Source: Chloroflexi bacterium HGW-Chloroflexi-10 (GTDB taxonomy: Bacteria; Chloroflexota; Anaerolineae; Anaerolineales; Anaerolineaceae). From it: a DNA stretch of 64,000 nt. Numbering within the stretch: position 1 is the first letter of the stretch; every line of letters starts with the position of its first letter. Below the pieces are notes generated by a model, which worked only from the letters and a program-made list of their open reading frames with translations, did not search any database and was not told the DNA's origin. Made by a program: the position numbers and the translations under genes. This document shows, one piece after another, positions 8,666-19,802 of this stretch. The stretch lies in contig PHBZ01000010.1 in NCBI GenBank assembly GCA_002840755.1, forward strand, positions 62,001 to 126,000, read 5' to 3'.

Positions 8666-9070
8666 TTATTCCAAATATAAGCCAATCTCTTCATAATTGC
8701 CCTTACAAATTTGAAAAGCGCGTAAAACCCAGCCCGTATCCGTATATGACCAGATTAAAGTGGGGATCCCGGTATATAGAAACTCCTTGATATCTGTTTC
8801 TGATGGTATTTGCGGACCGGTAGGATGAGAGTGAAAAATACCATTCATTTCCAGTTGTTCGGATTCTAAAGTTTCTAACGCATGCAGAAGCTCCAATGGC
8901 TCCATATAAAAACGAACAGGAGAATGTTCCCGATTGGTAACCGGTATAACGAGCTCAACGTTCATGCCCTTTCCACCCAGAATTCCACACGCCTCTTCCG
9001 GGATACAAGCCTGAATGTGCTTCAGCATCCGGTGATAACATGCCGAAGGAATTACCAGGGTTGGCAGCAT
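8666..9070 (-). CDS. JAMM/Mov34 family metalloprotease (M67)
   Basis: A 134-residue single-domain JAB1/MPN protein. The JAMM zinc motif is present as HSHPTGPQIPSETD, with the upstream catalytic Glu in IPEEACGILGG (about residues 24-34). Bacterial members cleave isopeptide or C-terminal extensions of ubiquitin-like sulfur carriers or act in cysteine synthesis. The partner is unknown here. The start ATG at 9070 overlaps the stop of the upstream membrane-protein gene (TAATG) and is preceded by a G-rich Shine-Dalgarno sequence, so the two genes are translationally coupled. Confidence 0.85.
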   Translation of the reverse strand: MLPTLVIPSACYHRMLKHIQACIPEEACGILGGKGMNVELVIPVTNREHSPVRFYMEPLELLHALETLESEQLEMNGIFHSHPTGPQIPSETDIKEFLYTGIPTLIWSYTDTGWVLRAFQICKGNYEEIGLYLE

Positions 9071-9882
9071 TATCCCCCCACCACCAAAGATAAGCTCATT
9101 AAAATCACAAATAATAGAATCGGTTCGACCCATAAAGAAGATGCCTGCCGGCCTTCTTCCAACCCGGCAGCCAGGGACGTTAATGGATAAGCCACAGCAA
9201 CCAGCGCCAACCCAAAACTGAGCGGTTGAAAAGGCAAGTAGTGAAAACTAACAGCAAGCTGACTTATAAATCCAGTAATTCCTAAAGCCCAAACCCAATT
9301 CCACCGACCAACCGAGCGCAAGTATAAAGATCTCAACACCAGCAAAAATAAAGCTACGGATAATGCAGGCACCAATAAAAAAAGCCTTAAACCGGCTGCC
9401 CGACTGGTAATGGCCAGAATCAGGAATAAGGCAAAAGAAATCGCAGTCAGCCCAAGACTGGCAGGTAAATGCATACTTCCGCCAGAATCAACCACAATAT
9501 ATTCAGCAATCAATACCAGTACCAGTAATGTTCCGCCTAAAGCCAGAACCACCCACCATTCCGGAGTTACTTCCAGGGTGGTTAACGGCACACCGATTGC
9601 CCATGCAGTTAGCATGGGAACAAAACCATGGCGGATTAAGGTCTGTTTTTGGCGATGAGGGTGACTTTCCAGTAGCCAATCTGTTCCTAAACCAGCCAGG
9701 ATTGCCGTGAATATCGAAATTATTGTACCAAAATCAATTTGGATTTGAAAAAAGAAACCTGCCATCTGCAAACTAACCTGTTGCCCGGGGAGTTTTACAA
9801 ACGGAATCAATGCATACGAAAGTAAGATGACAGCAGATAGGATACTGAGCCGGTTACGGTCTGGCAGTTGGCTTTCTTCCAT
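9070..9882 (-). CDS. Polytopic membrane protein of unknown function
   Basis: A 270-residue protein with about seven or eight hydrophobic spans and almost no polar loops. I do not recognise a characterised family; it resembles conserved Chloroflexota membrane proteins. It is coupled through TAATG to the JAMM protease gene. The ATG at 9882 lacks a Shine-Dalgarno sequence but has TAAAAT six bases upstream, so the mRNA may be leaderless. Confidence 0.6.
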   Translation of the reverse strand: MEESQLPDRNRLSILSAVILLSYALIPFVKLPGQQVSLQMAGFFFQIQIDFGTIISIFTAILAGLGTDWLLESHPHRQKQTLIRHGFVPMLTAWAIGVPLTTLEVTPEWWVVLALGGTLLVLVLIAEYIVVDSGGSMHLPASLGLTAISFALFLILAITSRAAGLRLFLLVPALSVALFLLVLRSLYLRSVGRWNWVWALGITGFISQLAVSFHYLPFQPLSFGLALVAVAYPLTSLAAGLEEGRQASSLWVEPILLFVILMSLSLVVGG

Positions 9883-10079
9883 GGTTTGATTTTAACGATA
9901 AAAGTCAAATCATGCCAGTTGAATGATTATGGCAGGTCCATACAGGCCTGATTGTCTACCGGTCAATTGTATAAGTCCTTTTTTTCACGCTTTAGCTCGG
10001 TGGCTAAGAGGCAGAACCCAGGCAAAAAATCCTGGAATGATCGAAATTTTAGGGTGCACCTGTGGTAAAATTAAAGCTT

Positions 10080-11081
10080 ATGGATAAGATAAAAGAAACA
10101 GAAAAGATTACTCCGCCCCGCATTATGGAAGCTATAACAGCCGGGTTTCATACCGTTTCCAAGCATATAGACTTGATCCTCTTCCCCATTCTCATTGACT
10201 TGGCTCTATGGTTTGGGCCGCAATTACGCATGGGAAAAATTCTTGGGCCATTATTTGATGAGGTCAATCAACGGCAATTAAACAATGCAACCGCGGACGC
10301 TGCACAAACACAGATGATTGAAGTTTCGCGCGAAACCTTAAATCTCTTTCTGGATCGCATGAATTTTTCTTCTTCCATTTCAACATTTCCCATTGGTATT
10401 CCAAGTTTACTAAGTTTTACAGGTATTAAGGAAACGCCTCTGGGTACCCCGTTGATGATTGAATTGCCATCTTTAGAATTTGGGCTTTTGCTTATTATTG
10501 TTCTATCCCTGATTGGTATTCTTCTGGGTTGTTTGTATTTTGGCGCAATTGCGCGCAGGATTCTACCGGAAACCAGGAAACTTAATTTCTTCAGCAGCTT
10601 AACACAAATAATACAGGGCTTCTTCCTAATTGGGATTTTTTTCCTGGCAATCATGGCCGTTGTTCTCCCTGTTTCGTTGCTGTTAACCGTTGCCTTCCTG
10701 TTCAGTCCGGCAATATTCAACTTTCTGTTCATTGCCATTTCATTTGTTCTTTTGTGGATGGTGGTTCCTTTAATTTTTGCACCCCACGGTGTCTTTGCAA
10801 TGCAAATGAACGCACCGCGGGCATTGTTAACCTCCTATCGTCTGGTACGCTCCTTTTTACCCGGCACAGGATTGTTTGCATTAATTTGTATCTTGATGGC
10901 CAGTGGTCTGGACGTACTCTGGTATGCTGCTCCTGGTAAATCCTGGTTGACGATCATTGGAATCATTGGTCATGCCTTTATATACACCAGCCTGTTGGCA
11001 GCCAGTTTTATCTATTACCGTCAAGGAATGGATTGGATGCAAAAAAATATTAATCAATTTGCTAAATCAATCAAAATCTAG
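10080..11081 (+). CDS. Polytopic membrane protein of unknown function
   Basis: A protein of 333 residues with an amphipathic N-terminus and about six hydrophobic spans (first near residues 30-48, strong ones at about 145-165, 200-250 and 275-320). No known domain is recognised. Two starts compete: ATG at 10080, eight bases after a TAAAAT box (possibly leaderless), and GTG at 10062, five bases after AGGGTG (six residues longer). It lies just upstream of gyrB, 50 bp apart and with its own gyrB promoter between, so it is not clearly in an operon. Confidence 0.6.
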   Translation: MDKIKETEKITPPRIMEAITAGFHTVSKHIDLILFPILIDLALWFGPQLRMGKILGPLFDEVNQRQLNNATADAAQTQMIEVSRETLNLFLDRMNFSSSISTFPIGIPSLLSFTGIKETPLGTPLMIELPSLEFGLLLIIVLSLIGILLGCLYFGAIARRILPETRKLNFFSSLTQIIQGFFLIGIFFLAIMAVVLPVSLLLTVAFLFSPAIFNFLFIAISFVLLWMVVPLIFAPHGVFAMQMNAPRALLTSYRLVRSFLPGTGLFALICILMASGLDVLWYAAPGKSWLTIIGIIGHAFIYTSLLAASFIYYRQGMDWMQKNINQFAKSIKI

Positions 11082-11088
11082 ATTTTTT

Positions 11089-13057
<1,969 letters not shown>

Positions 13058-13075
13058 AATCAAAGGATTTAATTC

Positions 13076-13125
13076 GGAACATAAAAACAGGTGGCTGTAT
13101 GATCAGCCACCTGTTTTTATGTTCC
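13076..13125. terminator. Perfect 21-bp inverted-repeat terminator after gyrB
   Basis: Both arms (13076-13096 and 13105-13125) are perfectly complementary over 21 bp, with an 8-nt loop. The right arm contains TTTTT and the left AAAAA, so it can work in both directions. The remaining 13126-13361 stretch shows no gene; a TATAAT at 13305-13310 may serve nfeD. Confidence 0.85.
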
Positions 13126-13361
13126 AGGTCAGACGGTATTACGTTTTTCACTGCGTCTCCTACGACTTTCAGCCCTGGAGCACTACGTGTCAGAATGACT
13201 GTTTTCGAAATACCTTCCTGGCTGCTCCACTCGTGTACAATATTATTAACGGAATGTTAAATCGCTCCCGGGACAATTTACAAATAAACGAAAATAGCGT
13301 AATATATAATTGTCATTAAGTAACATATAAAATGCTTGATGACAATCAGAAAGGAACCATC

Positions 13362-13943
13362 ATGTTTAATCTGACCACCGTTGAGACATTCTATGCCATC
13401 AGCGCCATTGCGGGCGGGGTCCTGTTCATCATTCGCACAATTCTTTCCCTGGTTGGGGGGGATGCGGGTCTTGATCACGATCTCGATCTTGACTCTACTA
13501 TAGAGGGCGACCTGGGGGATCATTCTGCCGGGCATTTAGGAGAAGCCAATTTTCAATTATTTTCCTTGCAAGGTATTACCGGTTTCTTTCTTATTTTTGG
13601 ACTGATCGGTCTTTCCCTTTCCAAAGCCGGCGTACATGAACTGCTGACTGCATTAGGCGGCCTGATCGCCGGCGGTTTTACCATGCTGGTGGTGGCCCTG
13701 GTTTACTGGTTTATGCAACGCCTGCAATCAGATGGCACAATGCGTGTTTCATCCAGTATCGGGAAAACAGGTACCGTCTATCTCACCATTCCTGAAGAGG
13801 GTTCGGGGCAAGTCAGCGTCGTGGTTCAGGGTGGGTTGAAACAATTTGAAGCTGTCTCTGACAAAAAAGTGCGTATTCCTACCGGAGAAAATATCCGTGT
13901 CGTTCGGATCGATGGTCGTATTTTAGTGGTCGAAAAAATATAG
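13362..13943 (+). CDS. NfeD-like OB-fold membrane protein, partner of flotillin
   Basis: A 193-residue protein. Membrane spans lie near residues 10-28, 70-88 and 98-120, and an acidic HDLDLDSTIEGD loop sits between the first two. The C-terminal 60 residues form a small beta-barrel (GKTGTVYLTIPEEGSGQV ... ENIRVVRIDGRILVV), typical of the NfeD C-terminal OB fold. The ATG at 13362 follows AAAGGA. NfeD proteins are nearly always encoded next to a flotillin or stomatin, as here, and help organise membrane microdomains. The serine-protease domain of long NfeD forms is absent. Confidence 0.8.
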   Translation: MFNLTTVETFYAISAIAGGVLFIIRTILSLVGGDAGLDHDLDLDSTIEGDLGDHSAGHLGEANFQLFSLQGITGFFLIFGLIGLSLSKAGVHELLTALGGLIAGGFTMLVVALVYWFMQRLQSDGTMRVSSSIGKTGTVYLTIPEEGSGQVSVVVQGGLKQFEAVSDKKVRIPTGENIRVVRIDGRILVVEKI

Positions 13944-14026
13944 ATCCAATTTAATCATGTGAATATCATCTGCTAATTTCAGAGATGGTGTAAACAAATA
14001 ACATAAAGTAGAGTAGGAGTAAAAAA

Positions 14027-15466
14027 ATGGGTTCTTCATCATTCTTTGGGCTGTTGGGAATCAGTGCGTTTATTGTCATCGTTTTCTCAGCAATCCTGTA
14101 TATGGCCAGCCGCTATAAACGCTGTCCATCAGATAAAATTCTGGTAGTTTATGGACGCGTCGAACCAGGTAAATCCAGCCGGTGTATGCACGGTGGCGGC
14201 ACTATTGTCTGGCCGCTGATCCAGTCTTATTCTTACATGAGCCTGACACCAATGACCATCAATATTCCGTTGCAGGGTGCTCTGTCTCAGCAAAATATCC
14301 GTATTAATGTACCCTCAACCTTTACTGTGGGTATCAGTGTTGACCCGGATATCATGACCAATGCGGCAGAACGCTTGCTTCAATTGGGACGGCAGGAAAC
14401 CGAAGAAATGGCCAAAGAAATTATTTTCGGTCAGCTCCGCCTTACGGTTGCCTCCCTGACAATTGAACAGATCAACCAGGATCGCGAATCCTTCCTTGAA
14501 TCCATCCGTAAAAATGTCGAACCAGAATTAAATAAAATCGGTCTGTACCTGATTAACGTCAACATCACCGATATCACCGATGAATCCGATTATATCGGCA
14601 GCATCGGTAAAAAAGCTGCCTCTGAAGCGATCAACGTAGCCAAAGTAGATGTTGCCATACAGGATAAGTTTGGCGCGATCGGTACCGCCGAAGCCAACCG
14701 CGAGAGAGAAATCCGCGTGGCAGAAAATATGGCTTCTGCTGAAATGGGACGTAAAAAAGCTCTGGCAGACCAGCGTATTTATGTGCAGGCACGTGAGGCC
14801 GAAGCTGTAGACGGAGAAAACACGGCCGCTGCGACTATTGCCAACTCCAATGCCAACCTGGCTGTCAAGGAAGCCGAAGCCAAGCAGCGTGCTGAAGTAG
14901 CTCGCCGTGAAGCCGACGTAGAAATTCAGAAAGCGCAATATCGTGCTGAATTGGAACGCCTGACTGCCGCAGAAGTTGTTCAAAAAGAGATCGACAAACA
15001 AAAAATTGAGATTTCGGCGGAGGCTGAAGCCGAACGTATCCGCCGAATTGCAAAGGGTGAGGCGGATGGTATCCTGTTCAAATACCAGGCAGAATCAGAA
15101 GGTCTCCAGAATTTGTTGACCAGTAAAGCCTCAGGGTATAAAAATTTGGTCGAATCGGTCAATGGTGATACCCAGGCTGCCGCCACCTTACTGCTGATTG
15201 AAAAAATGCAGGAACTAGTAGGCGCTCAAGTGGAGGCCATCAGCAAGCTCAAGATTGACAAGATTACCGTTTGGGACTCCGGAAACGGCGCTAACGGCGG
15301 CTCTACCACCGCCAATTTCATCTCCGGATTGGTACGCAGCGTACCCCCATTGCAAGAACTGGCTGCTATGGCAGGTGTAGAACTGCCCGAATATCTCGGA
15401 AAGATGATGGACAAAGATCAAACTCACACCATCCACCCTCCTGTTAAAGAAGAACCAGCAGCCTGA
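14027..15466 (+). CDS. Flotillin-family (SPFH domain) membrane scaffold protein
   Basis: A 479-residue protein. It has an N-terminal membrane span (residues 5-25), an SPFH/band-7 domain (about 35-210) and a long Ala/Glu-rich coiled coil (about 215-370) with repeated EAE/AEA patterns, then a short C-terminal region. This is the classical flotillin/YqiK architecture; the proteins oligomerise in membrane microdomains and affect membrane-protein assembly. It is preceded by the NfeD-like gene (83 bp gap) and by the ribosome site GTAGGAG. The pair probably forms one transcription unit closed by a terminator. Confidence 0.9.
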   Translation: MGSSSFFGLLGISAFIVIVFSAILYMASRYKRCPSDKILVVYGRVEPGKSSRCMHGGGTIVWPLIQSYSYMSLTPMTINIPLQGALSQQNIRINVPSTFTVGISVDPDIMTNAAERLLQLGRQETEEMAKEIIFGQLRLTVASLTIEQINQDRESFLESIRKNVEPELNKIGLYLINVNITDITDESDYIGSIGKKAASEAINVAKVDVAIQDKFGAIGTAEANREREIRVAENMASAEMGRKKALADQRIYVQAREAEAVDGENTAAATIANSNANLAVKEAEAKQRAEVARREADVEIQKAQYRAELERLTAAEVVQKEIDKQKIEISAEAEAERIRRIAKGEADGILFKYQAESEGLQNLLTSKASGYKNLVESVNGDTQAAATLLLIEKMQELVGAQVEAISKLKIDKITVWDSGNGANGGSTTANFISGLVRSVPPLQELAAMAGVELPEYLGKMMDKDQTHTIHPPVKEEPAA

Positions 15467-15480
15467 TCTGAATACCGAAT

Positions 15481-15514
15481 AATAAAAAGGGCGGGGAAAC
15501 CCGCTCTTTTTATT
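15481..15514 (+). terminator. Intrinsic terminator after the flotillin gene
   Basis: A 15-bp stem with one G-T pair, a GAAA tetraloop and a TTTTTATT tail. Confidence 0.88.
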
Positions 15515-15549
15515 TCCATTTTTTTCTGAACGATCTGTTAGTCATCACG

Positions 15550-15555
15550 TATAAT
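15550..15555 (+). promoter_or_regulatory. -10 element for the hypothetical membrane protein gene
   Basis: A consensus TATAAT lies 31 bp before the ATG at 15586. A weak -35 (CTGAAC, 15526-15531) lies 18 bp upstream. Confidence 0.45.
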
Positions 15556-15585
15556 CAACCTACAACAAAGAAACAGGAGTGAGAT

Positions 15586-16227
15586 ATGGATAACAACCGC
15601 GATAATCTGATGACCTTGATATTAATCTTCGCCATTACTGCAGTCAGCCTGGTGTTGTGGTTAGGCGTTCTCTTTTTCGCCTGGTTCTTCTTACGCCTGT
15701 TTGGAGTAACTATCGATTTCTTTGCAATGGTAGAATCGCTTTCCACAGCGATCACCGCAGCCGCTGTCTTCAGTGCTGGTTTTATCGCCTACCGAGAATT
15801 AAATGAAGGTTCCAATTCTCGTTATATGGAAGTGGCCGATCGTTTATTTTCAGAACTTAATTCCGATGAAAATATCGCCGCCCGTCGTTGGATTTATCTC
15901 AATTTAGCGGAAGACCCCCAAAGCGGATTGGCTGAATTGAGCGAGGAGGGGCATCTCGCCATTAAAAAAGTGTTAAACTCCCTCGATCGCGTTGCATTTC
16001 TCACGCAAAAAGACTGGATCCCAGAAAAACTGGTTATGCCCTGGATGAGCCCGATGGTTCTCAAATCCTGGGCAAAGCTGGAACCCTACGTTAATTTTGA
16101 AGCGCACCGCCGCAATGAGCCAAAATATTATCAACTGGCACGCGAACTCGCAAACCGCTGCAAAGCATGGAAAGCAAAAAATGATCCGGATCAGGATTTG
16201 GTTATTTGGGTCAATGGTGCACTATGA
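15586..16227 (+). CDS. Hypothetical membrane protein with cytoplasmic domain
   Basis: A 213-residue protein preceded by AGGAGTG. Two adjacent N-terminal hydrophobic stretches (residues 10-33 and 43-67) are followed by a soluble, mainly helical domain with many charged residues and a Trp-rich end. The topology resembles DUF4760-type proteins, but the assignment is weak and no function is proposed. Its 3' end overlaps the convergent lipoprotein gene by 6 bp. Confidence 0.6.
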   Translation: MDNNRDNLMTLILIFAITAVSLVLWLGVLFFAWFFLRLFGVTIDFFAMVESLSTAITAAAVFSAGFIAYRELNEGSNSRYMEVADRLFSELNSDENIAARRWIYLNLAEDPQSGLAELSEEGHLAIKKVLNSLDRVAFLTQKDWIPEKLVMPWMSPMVLKSWAKLEPYVNFEAHRRNEPKYYQLARELANRCKAWKAKNDPDQDLVIWVNGAL

Positions 16228-16695
16228 GCGTTTATCTACTCGATAAAATTTTAAACTAATATCATTAGGAAAATTGAAATATAAAGTATTGTCATCCAGG
16301 ACCCAGATGGTAACCAAAACCTTTTCACCCGGCCACAGCAATGTAATCTGATCCTCAGTTTCAAAGCGAAAGCTGCCAAATATCTCTTCTGACACGCCTG
16401 CTTTGGTAACACTGCCATCCGCCTGAAAACGCCAGGTCTCGCCTGTATTGCTTTCTACCCACGATCCAATTAAATATGCAGCCAAAGGTGACGAAACTGA
16501 TTTTGGCGTAAATGTCAGTACTGGGGTCGCAGCGACTACCGCGGTTAATGATGCAATGACAGGCTCTTGGGTTCCGATACTCGTGGGAGCGACAACCGAC
16601 AACGTTGGGGTTGCTGTCAATTCGGTCATTTGAATGCAGGCCAGGCTCATCACTATCCAAATCAACACCAACAACAAATTTTTTTTGCATTTCAT
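16222..16695 (-). CDS. Putative small lipoprotein
   Basis: A 157-residue protein with a lipoprotein signal (basic MKCKKN start, hydrophobic core, lipobox MSLAC with Cys near residue 20). A Thr/Ala/Pro-rich linker (about 25-70) follows, then a compact beta-rich domain with WVESNTGETWRFQADGSV, resembling lipocalin-like domains of unknown role. It is convergent with the previous gene and overlaps its stop by 6 bp. The start region lacks a clear ribosome site, so translation efficiency is uncertain. Confidence 0.6.
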   Translation of the reverse strand: MKCKKNLLLVLIWIVMSLACIQMTELTATPTLSVVAPTSIGTQEPVIASLTAVVAATPVLTFTPKSVSSPLAAYLIGSWVESNTGETWRFQADGSVTKAGVSEEIFGSFRFETEDQITLLWPGEKVLVTIWVLDDNTLYFNFPNDISLKFYRVDKRS

Positions 16696-16883
16696 AGCTT
16701 GAGTATACCGGCAGAATCACACGATTACGATACACAAAATAATAAGTAATGGGAAGAAAAAGGTTCCTGATTCACAATTCCAGTTTCCCATTTACCTTAT
16801 CCTCTGGCTTTCCTCCACCGCTCAATCCATGCTAAACTAATAAAAATTACTCAAATATTCTGTCTTGCTGGAGAGGTAATTAA

Positions 16884-17999
16884 ATGGCAAAATCACTGGT
16901 TTATCGTGCTGAAGATTTATTCGACTTTATGGTCCGTTTTTTTTTCAAACTGGGAGTCCCTCAGGATCGCGCTGAGATCACTGCTGAGGTTTTACAAGCC
17001 GCAGACCTGCGCGGGGTTAACTCCCATGGCATGATTCGTTTGCAAACCTATTATGGCAGCCGGCTGCAAAAAGGATTAATCAACCCGCTGGCCAATAATC
17101 AGGTCCTGCGCGAGAGTCCGGCATCCCTTGCGCTGGATGGAAAAAACGGGTTGGGTCAGGTAGTTGCCAAAGACGCGATGCTGCGATGTATTGAAAAAGC
17201 GCGCCATGCCGGGGTGGCCATGGTTACAGTCAATAACTCCAATCACTATGGTATCGCGGGTTACTACGCCATGATGGCACTCGAACACGACATGATCGGC
17301 ATCAGCTTCACCAATGCACAACCATTAGTCGCACCCACCTATGGACGGACACGCATACTGGGAACCAACCCGATTGCGGTCGCCGCGCCTGCATTTTCTC
17401 AACGGCCGTATGTGTTGGATATGGCCACCAGCATTGTACCCATCGGTAAAGTGACTGTGTATGATAAATCCGGAAAAGAATTGCCAGAAGGCTGGGCAAT
17501 CGACGCCCAGGGTCTACCAACCACCGATCCCAAAGCTGTTCTCAATGGCGGCGCGCTCTTTCCACTGGGCGGACCGGACATTTTACGAGGCTACAAAGGT
17601 TACGGCTTGGCGCTCATGGTAGATATTTTTTCTGGCGTGCTGGCCGGAGCCGGCTTTGGTACACTGGTTGCACACCCCTCGCAATCCAATGCCGCGAATG
17701 TTGGTCATTTCTTTGCTGCCATGCGTCTAGACGCTTTCCGTGATCCGATTGACTTTAAGAAAGACCTGGATGCGCTCTTTACCCAATTAAAAAACACAGA
17801 AAAAGCTGCCGGGCAAGACCGTATCTACATTCATGGTGAAAAAGAATTTGAACTCACCGAAAATTATCGCCAGAATGGCATCCCGCTATTGGAAGAAGTT
17901 GTCAAATCACTACAAATTGCCGGTGAAAATGCCGGAGTACCTTTTGATCTGGCTGTTCTAAGAGAGGAACAACCCGACCCGGCCAATTCCGGTAATTGA
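16884..17999 (+). CDS. Ldh family (malate/L-lactate/ureidoglycolate-type) NAD(P)-dependent dehydrogenase
   Basis: A 371-residue member of the Ldh_2 family, which is unrelated to classical LDH. Family hallmarks are RGVNSHGMIRL (about residues 39-49), NSNHYGIAGYYA (about 118-130), GTNPIAVAAP and LDMATSIVPIGK. Such enzymes reduce or oxidise 2-hydroxyacids such as malate, sulfolactate or ureidoglycolate. Substrate cannot be deduced; a link to purine breakdown (ureidoglycolate) is possible but the gene is 20 kb from the cluster. GGAGAGG precedes the ATG, and TGCTAAACT at about 16829 may be an extended -10. A small 5-bp hairpin (18024-18036) follows but is no clear terminator. Confidence 0.85.
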   Translation: MAKSLVYRAEDLFDFMVRFFFKLGVPQDRAEITAEVLQAADLRGVNSHGMIRLQTYYGSRLQKGLINPLANNQVLRESPASLALDGKNGLGQVVAKDAMLRCIEKARHAGVAMVTVNNSNHYGIAGYYAMMALEHDMIGISFTNAQPLVAPTYGRTRILGTNPIAVAAPAFSQRPYVLDMATSIVPIGKVTVYDKSGKELPEGWAIDAQGLPTTDPKAVLNGGALFPLGGPDILRGYKGYGLALMVDIFSGVLAGAGFGTLVAHPSQSNAANVGHFFAAMRLDAFRDPIDFKKDLDALFTQLKNTEKAAGQDRIYIHGEKEFELTENYRQNGIPLLEEVVKSLQIAGENAGVPFDLAVLREEQPDPANSGN

Positions 18000-18092
18000 T
18001 ACATTTTTTGCAAATATTCGGAGCGGTATAACCGCAGAACAGATCACTTTATAGATGCAGGTTAACCGAAATCAAAACATACCAGACTGCTT

Positions 18093-19703
18093 TTAAGCGT
18101 TGGAGTCCGAAAGCAGAAGTACTTCGAACGGCTCTAATTGGATTGCGCGCTGGTGTATTTTCGGACATTCCGAACGATGTGTTGAATACAGAAACTGCCA
18201 ATCCGTGCGTGCCAGGGAAGTACTCAGAAAAAGCTTTACCTTCCTGCGGCTAAAATTCAGCGCCACGAGGACAGTTTGTTCACTGTCCTGGCGCAAATAT
18301 GCCAGCATCCGGCGGGGATCAAAGGTTAATGGCTGATAAAATCCGCCTTGCAAAGCACTGCTATTTTTCCTCACCCGCAACAAAGAACGGTAAAGGGGCA
18401 GCAAAGCATCCTGTTGGGTTTCCTGCGCAGCCACATTCCGCGTAAGAACATTGGCATGCTGGGGCAGCCAGGGAGTTCCACTTGTAAATCCGCCATTGGT
18501 ATCGGGTTGCCATTGCATCGGCGAACGGCAGCCATCCCGCCCTTTATAAAACGGCCAATAATGCTTCCCTACCGGGTCTTGCACCATCGCACGGTTTTTA
18601 AGAGTAATATCGCGCATTCCAATTTCTTCCCCATAATACAAATAAGGTGTTCCACGTAAAGTCAACATCATCCCGGCTAAAACTTTAAGCCGCTCATCCG
18701 CTTCATTGCGGGTATAGCGGGTTGCAGAGCGGGGCACATCGTGATTATTGAGTACATAATTTGGCCAGGCACGTTCAGATAATAAATTTTCCCATTGATG
18801 GATACTCCGATTAAATGCGCCAGCTGAATAGCGGTTATGCAGAAATGAGAAATCAAAAGTGGCGTGCAGCGCCTGGCTGCCGCTATAAATCGCTGCGCGC
18901 TCCGGGGTTCCCATAAAAGTCTCACCCACGGCGTATCTTTCCGGATAACTATCCAATAATTCGCGCATTTCCGCCAAAAGGTTGATCATTTCGGGTTGAT
19001 CAATATCATAAATATGCTGCTGACGGTCAAAACCCGCCAGACCTAATTTTCCCGGATTATTTTCTAATCCAGGGCTCTTAAAAAACGCATTAAAAACATC
19101 CAGACGAAAACCATCCACCCCTTTGGCCAGCCAAAAGTTCATCATATCCAGAATTGCCTGGCGCACTTTAGGATTACGCCAGTTCAAATCCGGTTGTTCC
19201 TTATAAAACATGTGAAAATAATATTGCTGTGTGGCTTGATCCCACTGCCAACCGCTGCCACCAAAGCGGGACTGCCAATTATTGGGTAAACCGCCCCCTC
19301 CTTTGGCATCCTGCCATAAATACCAATCCCGGTACGGATTATCTTTCGCTTTACGGGATTCCTGGAACCAGGCGTGCTGATCTGATGTGTGGTTAAGTAC
19401 CAGATCCAGCATGACACGGATTCCCCGTTGATGAGAAGCAGCCAACAACTGCTCAAAATCAGCCATGCTGCCAAATTTAGGATCAATTTCTTCATAATCG
19501 GCCACATCATAGCCAAAATCAACATCCGGAGTAGGATAAATGGGAGAAAGCCAGAGCGCATCCACTCCCAGATTTTTTAGATAATCCAGTTTTTGGGTAA
19601 TACCGGTTAAATCACCGATCCCATCGCCATTACTATCCATAAAGGAACGTGGATAAATCTGATAGACTACACCATCCCGCCACCATAAAAAATCTTGTTT
19701 CAT
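18093..19703 (-). CDS. GH13 alpha-glucosidase / oligo-1,6-glucosidase
   Basis: A 536-residue alpha-amylase-family enzyme. The (beta/alpha)8 barrel starts at WWRDGVVYQIYPRSF. Conserved regions are DLVLNHTSDQH (region I), GFRLDVFN (nucleophile Asp), VGETF (acid/base Glu) and YVLNNHDVPR (transition-state Asp). The C-terminal domain is a short beta sandwich. It is cytoplasmic, as no signal peptide is present, and probably hydrolyses alpha-glucosidic linkages of imported oligosaccharides. The ATG at 19703 is chosen because GGAG lies eight bases upstream. The gene follows the TetR-type regulator on the same strand (99 bp gap), which may be coincidental. Confidence 0.9.
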   Translation of the reverse strand: MKQDFLWWRDGVVYQIYPRSFMDSNGDGIGDLTGITQKLDYLKNLGVDALWLSPIYPTPDVDFGYDVADYEEIDPKFGSMADFEQLLAASHQRGIRVMLDLVLNHTSDQHAWFQESRKAKDNPYRDWYLWQDAKGGGGLPNNWQSRFGGSGWQWDQATQQYYFHMFYKEQPDLNWRNPKVRQAILDMMNFWLAKGVDGFRLDVFNAFFKSPGLENNPGKLGLAGFDRQQHIYDIDQPEMINLLAEMRELLDSYPERYAVGETFMGTPERAAIYSGSQALHATFDFSFLHNRYSAGAFNRSIHQWENLLSERAWPNYVLNNHDVPRSATRYTRNEADERLKVLAGMMLTLRGTPYLYYGEEIGMRDITLKNRAMVQDPVGKHYWPFYKGRDGCRSPMQWQPDTNGGFTSGTPWLPQHANVLTRNVAAQETQQDALLPLYRSLLRVRKNSSALQGGFYQPLTFDPRRMLAYLRQDSEQTVLVALNFSRRKVKLFLSTSLARTDWQFLYSTHRSECPKIHQRAIQLEPFEVLLLSDSNA

Positions 19704-19802
19704 GCCATGCTCCAAAAAAATGTCAAGATTGCCACAATCTGATTATCACGAGATCCGAAACATATTCTTTACTATTTTATACCAGGAACCGAATTTTTAA
19801 GG

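Noticed and set aside
9994..10020. Sequence resembling a tRNA D-arm (agctcggtggctaagaggca)
   Set aside because: No acceptor stem, anticodon arm or T-loop could be paired around it.
13126..13331. Possible small gene between gyrB terminator and nfeD
   Set aside because: No frame with start, ribosome site and recognisable product.
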